A program made the position numbers and the translations under genes. Below are positions 58,291 through 64,000 of a stretch of 64,000 bases of DNA, in pieces. The notes beneath the pieces are model-generated. The model made no database searches. It saw only the letters and a list, made by a program, of their open reading frames with translations, and had not been told where the DNA came from. Position 1 is the first letter of the stretch. Each line of letters opens with the position of its first letter. This DNA comes from Reticulascus tulasneorum (lineage: Eukaryota > Ascomycota > Sordariomycetes > Glomerellales > Reticulascaceae), in contig LSAX01000005.1 in NCBI GenBank assembly GCA_001557505.1, positions 3,286,001 through 3,350,000 of the forward strand, given 5' to 3'.

Positions 58291-60032
58291 AATACAAGCT
58301 ATTGGCATAAACGCAGTTCCTATTAGGGAGGCATTCACTTTCCCCAGTTTCGGGGTGCTGCGGCCAGGTTGCTCTCGCCGCTTGGAAGCCGGTCTAGGCC
58401 CAGCGGTCCACGCTGAGTCAGCGCTGGTTGCAGCAAAACGAGCGTCTTCACAGCATCGCTAGTCTCAGAGAGGGCCAGAGGATCGGGGCATCGAAGGGTT
58501 CCGGAAATCTGGCAGCCCGTTCCCCAGCAGAGCCTCACGACCCCACACAAGGAGTCGTGGCCCCCCTCAGACACGATGGCTGTCCCGGCGGCCACCCTCG
58601 CGGCCACGCTGACGCCGCGATCGCCGCGATCATTGGGTAGAGATAGAGCCCGCATGCCAGCTCTGGCACACTCGATAGGTCCACGATAGCGGTTGGCCTG
58701 TTTGATCTAAGCGACTGTCACGCGATGGCTCAGATAAACTTCCTCGTCACACCCTTTTCGTCGTCGGTTTACCCACGGCGTGATTTTGGTTGCGTAAGAC
58801 GAGCATAGTTTCCGGAGCAATCTAGTTAATGAACCGATATTATGAGGCTCTGCTCGTCCAATCTTCGCCCACCAGTGTCACTCTCTGAATCCTTCCGTGC
58901 CGTTTCGCAGCTGACACGGGATGGACTGTTCTTGCAACTCTTCTTTTCTCTTTCCTCCTTTGTTTATGCAGTAGCAGCGGCGATGCCGAGGTATTTTTGG
59001 CTTCACCAGTCTGCAGTGAGACGCTTTAGTTGCTTGGCGAAAATTCCATGAAAAGCAGGAAACCATGTCATGACCCGAACCCGGTTCGTCTTGGAAATTT
59101 AAGAATCGGCCGCTCCCAGTCCTGCACATGGACCGACTCTCTAACGAGCGTCCTGGAATCGAGAGATCGGCCGCGGACACTCGGAGCGCGGATCCCACCA
59201 CATCTCTTCTGCGCATCGCAGCGCCCATGGCGGAGCATGATACGAGGGTCAAGCTCGCCGCTGGACGATCAACTGCCGATTTCCACACGAGTTACGAGCC
59301 GGAAATGGCTGGATCAACCGCGTCTCAGTGGTAGATAATCATGCAATAGACTTTGCTGGCTGTTTGTTGCAGCTAACAGACTTAAATGGGCCAATCGCCG
59401 CCTCGCATTTGCTGCAAAGTCCAAAGAGACGCTGCTTCTATTGGACGGACGGTGCGCACAGCACCCAGGACTGCAGTTCCATGCAGAGCGCAGCTCGGGG
59501 TCTGCAGAGGACCAATCAACGTCTCGCTACCGAATTCGGACTGAAAAGCAAGAGCCTGCATTATGGATGAAGTCGAATGGGTGGACCGTGCCGCTGAAGG
59601 ATGGGAGGTCCAGCCTTCTGATGATTGGGTGGCTTGCAGAGAACTTCGGATCCAGCTCATGGGTCTGGAGGGCCAGCGTCGCAGAGCAGAGCCTCACGAG
59701 CGGGGGACTGCCCTATGAGCTGCGCTGTCGTGGCCGCGTATGGGTCCGGCCATCTTAGTTCACGGCCGCCAGGATATCCCGGCTTGTCGCGGGATGGAGG
59801 ACGAGCTTGAGTAGCGCTGGGACAATCCGAACAAGCGTGAAAGAAGCTGCATGGATGGTGCAACGTGCCAGCTGACCTGGAGATGGCTTGATGAACGAGA
59901 TGGGACTAGGGAGGAGGGGACGAGGGCAAGCGGCCGAGCGAAAGAAGCACACAAAACTATAAGTACACCATGATGTTCCCGTCCCAGAGCTCCATCTGTT
60001 GCTACCAACAAGCTTTCTCAGTGATTCAACGC
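58291..60032. other. Intergenic, 1.7 kb
   Basis: Several short plus-strand frames without recognised domains, including a 53-codon frame near 59563 rich in Trp/Glu. The right end is the promoter of the 70-residue gene. A short word, GCAGAGCCTCACGA, occurs near 58520 and again near 59690. Confidence 0.45.
59956..59967 (+). promoter_or_regulatory. TATA box of the 70-residue gene
   Basis: AACTATAAGTAC lies about 70 bases upstream of the ATG at 60033. An in-frame ATG pair at 59970/59973 is too close to the TATA box to be in the mRNA, which supports the later start. Confidence 0.45.
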
Positions 60033-60299
60033 ATGGCGTTATCAGTCTCAACCCCAGCCATTGATACTCTCAAGCCTAACTTGGACTACATTACCAACAA
60101 CGTCAAGATGCCGGAAGAGTAGATCTCCCCGTCGCCCTTCCGCCTCCATGTCAGTTCGCTAATTTTCGTTAGCCCAAACTATTCCCTGTCTCAATTCATC
60201 CAAAACACCAACACTGTGCAAGACCGCTTGATTCAATCCTCCTCTACCACCAGCGCGTCCCCCCCGGCCACTCCGCCGGCGGACAAGCCGGCCACCTGA
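60033..60299 (+). CDS. Small two-exon gene, 70 residues, unknown
   Basis: Exons 60033-60118 and 60173-60299 with a 54-base intron (donor GTAGAT, branch GCTAAT, acceptor TTAG). They join in phase to give 70 residues: MALSVSTPAIDTLKPNLDYI, then NNVKMPED, NYSLSQFIQNTNTVQDRLIQ, and a Ser/Pro/Ala/Thr-rich tail ending PPADKPAT. The first exon alone stops after 29 codons, so the product is invisible without splicing. No signal peptide and no Cys; possibly a helical peptide with a disordered tail. The TATA box and clean splice geometry support it, but no family is recognised. Confidence 0.5.
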
Positions 60300-61289
60300 G
60301 GGGTGACCAGACACAGATGTTTCCGTCTCGTAGGGGTTGGCTAGTTGTTCAATTGTTTTGGGTGGGGGGAGGAAATCCTCGCAGATTGCGAGATGTACTC
60401 GCTTTGTACTGCTTATTCTAATGTGCAACATGACTGATCTTTTGACTGGATGTTGGGCACGGGTTTTACTGGTTTCACCCACAGATTGACATTGGGCGTA
60501 CGTTTGTACTTACTGTATACTCGAGTAATACCAGAGTCGTGTCATTGACACGCCTCAATGTACTTGTGTTGCCGTCGATTCTCCAACATACCAGAAGAGT
60601 GACATCCTTACCAACATGACTGCCCTCTGCGCCCAGTAATTAGGAAGTCAACAGACTGCATCAAGTATTTGTTTGCAAGAAGGCCACAGAAAACTCCTCC
60701 TTGGTCATAGGATTGTTGGCCACAGAACTCCCTTGGACTAATACAAGGTGCGCTCACCAGACAGCACAACCCTTGCCGTGATCCAATCAGCTGAGATGTA
60801 GGATCGTCGCTATCGAAGCAGCTGCTGGCAACTGGCGAGGTTGTACAGAACCGGTGTGCAGACACAACTGCTGACGACAAAGACCGGCATCAGGCAAGGT
60901 ACTTCAAACGCCTCGACCTGTCACAGCTTCCGCTCTGACATGCTAGCGATTAGGCATGGAAGCATATTTAGCTAACTTCGAGCTGTAAAAAAAATCTAAT
61001 GCCGGATACTTGGCTTATTCGTTAGGACAAACTCTTAGACATCAAAAGTCAAATAGAAAACTCGGTGATTGTTATATGAACTTGGCCCTGGACACGGACA
61101 CGTTGAGAGAACTTCGGGATCTAACATCCAACAGCTTTTTAGTAGCGAGAGTGGTGGTGGTCTTGCAGATCGTCCTAGTCTGGCTGAGTAGCCGGGTACA
61201 AGTCATCATTCGAGGCGAGGATGGAGAGTTGGGTAGATATTAGATTGCTTATATTTTACAAGTAGTATATCTTCGACATGTACACATCA
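60300..61289. other. Intergenic, 1 kb
   Basis: 3' flanks of the 70-residue gene and the transporter. A 90-codon minus-strand frame at 60608-60880 shows no domain. Nothing supported. Confidence 0.5.
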
Positions 61290-63220
61290 TTAAACTACCT
61301 GTCCCTTGACCTGCTTCACATCCTTGAGTCGGATGTCCCTCCAGAGGGCGACGCATCCCAGTGCGCCGACCAGGAAACACGTGCTCGTGATGAGCATGTA
61401 GCGCTGGGCATCGCCGTAAGCCAATGCAATACCGTCTCTGATCGGTGTGCCGGGTGCGTAGGCTAACTGGGTGTAGATGCTGCCGTAGATCCTCTCGAGG
61501 GGAGCACCGGGCGGGAGATGTTTTTCGAGGGCGGGACGGAATGTGCCGGTCCAGATGGCGGCAGAGACGGTGGAGCCGAGGGCATAACCGACGCTGCCGA
61601 ACAGGTCAAGGATGGCAAGGATCACGGCGATGTGCTGGTGGTCAGAGGGCGCCATCATGGCCAGCTCGCCGCAAATGACGATAGGGCCACCTGCGAAAGC
61701 AACAAAGATTTGCGTCATGATGACGAAGCCAATGCTGCTGTCGGGTTGGCGGAAGTGGATCATGAGCCCGACGCCGAGGATCATCAGCGGCACGGCGAAG
61801 TATAGGGCGACCCACTTGAAGCGGCCAGACCAGCGGATGAAGCCACCGACGACGAGGGCGAAGAAGCACGACCCGACGCGGTAAATGTTGATGATGTAGG
61901 TCGTCTGGGTGACGCTCTGGTTCCAGACGAGGAGGAGCATAGAGCTAAAATAGCTGCCCCACACGGCCGAGTTGAAGAAGACAAAGACGAACATGAGGCC
62001 ACCGAAGAAGACTGTCCGATCGGCCAGCAGCTTGAAGGGAATGAAGGTGACGGGGGCAAGGAATCGCTCATACAGCACGAAAGCGACGATCAGCAGGAAG
62101 CCGAAGATGATCATGCAGATGATCATAGGTGACCGCCACTGCAACGGCTGGTACGACCACAGGCTGAAGGGCAAGAGGAAGAGGGCCATGCCGGAGGCCA
62201 GGAGAAGAATGCCGAACAGGTCCACGTCGATGACATACTTCTTAATCGACTTGAGGTTGACTTGAGTGCGGCCGCGGGTGACAACGCCCATCTTCTGGGC
62301 CTTGCGGATATTCCACATGAACAGTAAGATCAGGGGAACGACCACGGCGGGCGTGATGATGGTAAAGATGCCGAAGCCCCAGCGCCAACCTGGTCCGGAC
62401 TTGGCCAGGACTGCGTCGGCAATTGGCCCGCCGATCCAGGTAGTGACGATGTAAGGCGAGGTGGCGAAGGCCAGCATGAGGCCTCGATTCTTGAGTGACG
62501 ATGTGTCGGAAATGAAGACGGTCAGACAGTAGCTGACCCCCTGAGCGCTAAACTTGCCGTTAGTGGTTGTGCAATGCCATCGGAGCGCGAGACAATACGT
62601 ACCCGACAGTGGAGAAAACCTGGGCGGCGGCGTAGGTCTGGACGTTCTTACAAGCGGCCATCATGACGAATCCGAGCACCCAGATTAGCAGCATCAGGGA
62701 CAGACCCTGGGGTCGACCCCAAGTATCGAGGATCTTGGCGAGGGGAAGTTTGGATAGGCCACCGATGACGCTGGACATGATGCTGGTGGCGGCAGTCAGA
62801 GAGTGCAGGGCGAAGGTGCTAGTGACGAAGGGCGACAGGATGCGGACGATGACCTCTTGGGTTGAGGTGACGAAGTAAATCATCCATATCCTACACGTCG
62901 TTCCCGGGTTAGTCTCATGGCGAGTAGCCAGCGCGGACGCATCGCAGCAGGAACATGGGGCTGGGGAGGACCTACAGGAAATACGCTGCTGCGAGATGCC
63001 ACTTGCTCCATACCAAAGTCGCGGCTTCGACGTTTTTCACACCGGTTTGGAAGTCATCGGATATACCCTCCTCATAGCCGGGCTTCTCCGATAAGATCTG
63101 TTGACCGGGTGTCTGTGGATGCGGTTGTGAGTCGGTTTCCGTCTTCGTCGGGATCTGCTGGGTAATCTCGGCCGATTCTGTCGCGTCGACCTTGGCGGCC
63201 TTGGGAGCGAAGAGACGCAT
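61290..63220 (-). CDS. Siderophore-iron transporter (MFS, ARN/SIT family)
   Basis: Plasma-membrane or vesicle importer of ferric siderophores. Exons 63220-62976, 62890-62603 and 62547-61290; introns of 85 and 55 bases; 596 residues and about 14 predicted membrane helices. The N-terminal hydrophilic region ends in the family signature GVKNVEAATLVWSKWHL near 60-76, followed by IWMIYFVTSTQEV. Other SIT landmarks are ILDTWGRPQGLSLMLL in helix 3, ISDTSSLKNRGLMLAFATSP, and the late helices YIINIYRVGSCFFALVVGGF and MTQIFVAFAGGPIVICGELA. The start MRLFAPKAAK is the only good ATG before the signature. Such genes are usually repressed by the GATA factor SRE under iron sufficiency; a partial site lies just upstream. 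Confidence 0.93.
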
Positions 63221-63285
63221 GGCGAGCGAGTGAGCGATACCAATGGAACGGGATCAGGGCGTCGAGTGAGGCCACAATACGTGTG

Positions 63286-63294
63286 GTATCCGAT
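63286..63294 (-). promoter_or_regulatory. Degenerate SRE-type GATA site upstream of the transporter
   Basis: Minus strand reads ATCGGATAC, two mismatches from the iron-regulatory consensus ATCWGATAA; the plus strand of the same site contains CCGATAAT. It lies about 66 bases upstream of the transporter ATG. The match is imperfect. Confidence 0.25.
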
Positions 63295-63570
63295 AATCCT
63301 CTGCGACAGAGCAAGGCTCACGGACGAATTGACGATGAGGGGTGTGTTCCTCGAAGAAGGTCTGGAAGCCAAAACGGGCGGCAGGAAACCCGGGTTATGT
63401 ATGTATATTAACGGCAACACACCACTGTGCAGAGCATGGATGGATGCATGCAGCGCTATCGGCCGATGGACCTACCCCTGCCTCGTTTCTGCATGGTGAT
63501 GGTCCAGCGTGGCGGGAGTTTTTCTTGGTATGGAGCGCGTATGCGCAAAGCGCCGACTGACCCGAAGCAA

Positions 63571-63590
63571 ACCAGACCAAACCAGACCAA
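63571..63590 (+). repeat. Direct repeat of ACCAGACCAA
   Basis: Two perfect adjacent 10-base units, preceded and followed by related AAACC words. Confidence 0.7.
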
Positions 63591-64000
63591 ACCCATTACA
63601 GGAGTCAATCGAGGAAATGCGGACACAACCAGACACCTCCTAGCGTGGGGTAGGAGGGCCATTTGGATTATTGCCCAGTACGGTATGTATCCGCATACTG
63701 GGTGTGCGGGTGTGCTGCAGCAGAAGCGGGAGTGGATGGTCCCCGGTGCATGCCTATGGATTTCCCGTTGGCATCCCACAACATGCTAGCCTCATACATA
63801 ATTATACACTATGTGGGCGCGTACTAGATACCCCAGTAGGCAATTATACGAGAGAGAGGGTGATTGATGAAGAGCAAACATGGGGGCTAATGGGATGGTC
63901 CAGAGGGAGAAAGGGAAGAGAAGAGGAGGAGTTGGGGGGGGATCACGTCTTCATTGGGCGTGTGGGGCCGGGCCTTGGCAATAAATAGACCAGAAAAATG

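Larger units (their letters stand above)
63221..64000. other. Right-edge intergenic region and transporter promoter
   Basis: Contains the transporter's promoter, a 10-base direct repeat (63571-63590) and a purine-rich end. Short frames on both strands lack protein character. Confidence 0.5.

Noticed and set aside
1..64000. CRISPR arrays, insertion sequences, intact transposons, Shine-Dalgarno sites
   Set aside because: None seen; the spliced fungal gene structure makes bacterial-type elements unlikely.

Overview
The window is nuclear DNA of a filamentous ascomycete (Pezizomycotina), most likely a Sordariomycete. Genes carry short introns (about 46-110 bases) with GTAAGT/GTATGT-type donors and CTAAC/CTGAC branch sites. 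The gene families are typically fungal: HET, NACHT/STAND and PigL-type N-terminal proteins, a fungal rhodopsin-domain membrane protein, a siderophore transporter, and XLF/Nej1. I cannot name the species. No tRNA, rRNA, CRISPR array or intact transposon was found. Exon models below were built by hand from splice signals and reading-frame continuity; they have no transcript support.

Layout. 0-9 kb: a short-chain dehydrogenase, a PigL_N-type protein, a HET-domain protein and malic enzyme. 10.9-19.6 kb: Mtc1-like protein and a large acidic nuclear protein read outward from a shared 0.9 kb promoter, followed by ribosomal protein uL14 (rpl23). 20-23 kb: a small membrane protein and a bicovalent-FAD (berberine-bridge type) oxidase. 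25-26.6 kb: the end-joining factor Nej1/XLF. 26.6-32 kb: a 5.4 kb stretch with no supportable gene. 32-42.6 kb: a forkhead factor, cactin and CPD photolyase (divergent pair), and a rhodopsin-domain protein. 44-50.6 kb: an accessory patch with an AT-rich decayed segment, an ankyrin-like relic, a two-helix membrane protein, a small Cys-containing protein and a NACHT NLR-like protein. 51-58.3 kb: a GPI-anchored cupredoxin, ribosomal protein eS21 (rps21) and Slx4 (divergent pair), and a Nudix hydrolase. 60-63.2 kb: a 70-residue two-exon gene and a siderophore transporter.

How genes relate. Three unrelated DNA-repair functions lie in the window: end joining, photoreactivation and the Slx4 nuclease scaffold. 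Three non-self-recognition type genes (PigL_N, HET, NACHT) sit beside low-gene-density DNA, as expected of accessory regions. The two ribosomal-protein genes and cactin share a RTCACGTG box about 150-190 bases upstream of their start codons. Several short-exon genes (rps21 with 11- and 21-base exons, rpl23 with a 14-base first exon, the oxidase with an 8-base exon, and the 70-residue gene) cannot be found from long open frames alone.
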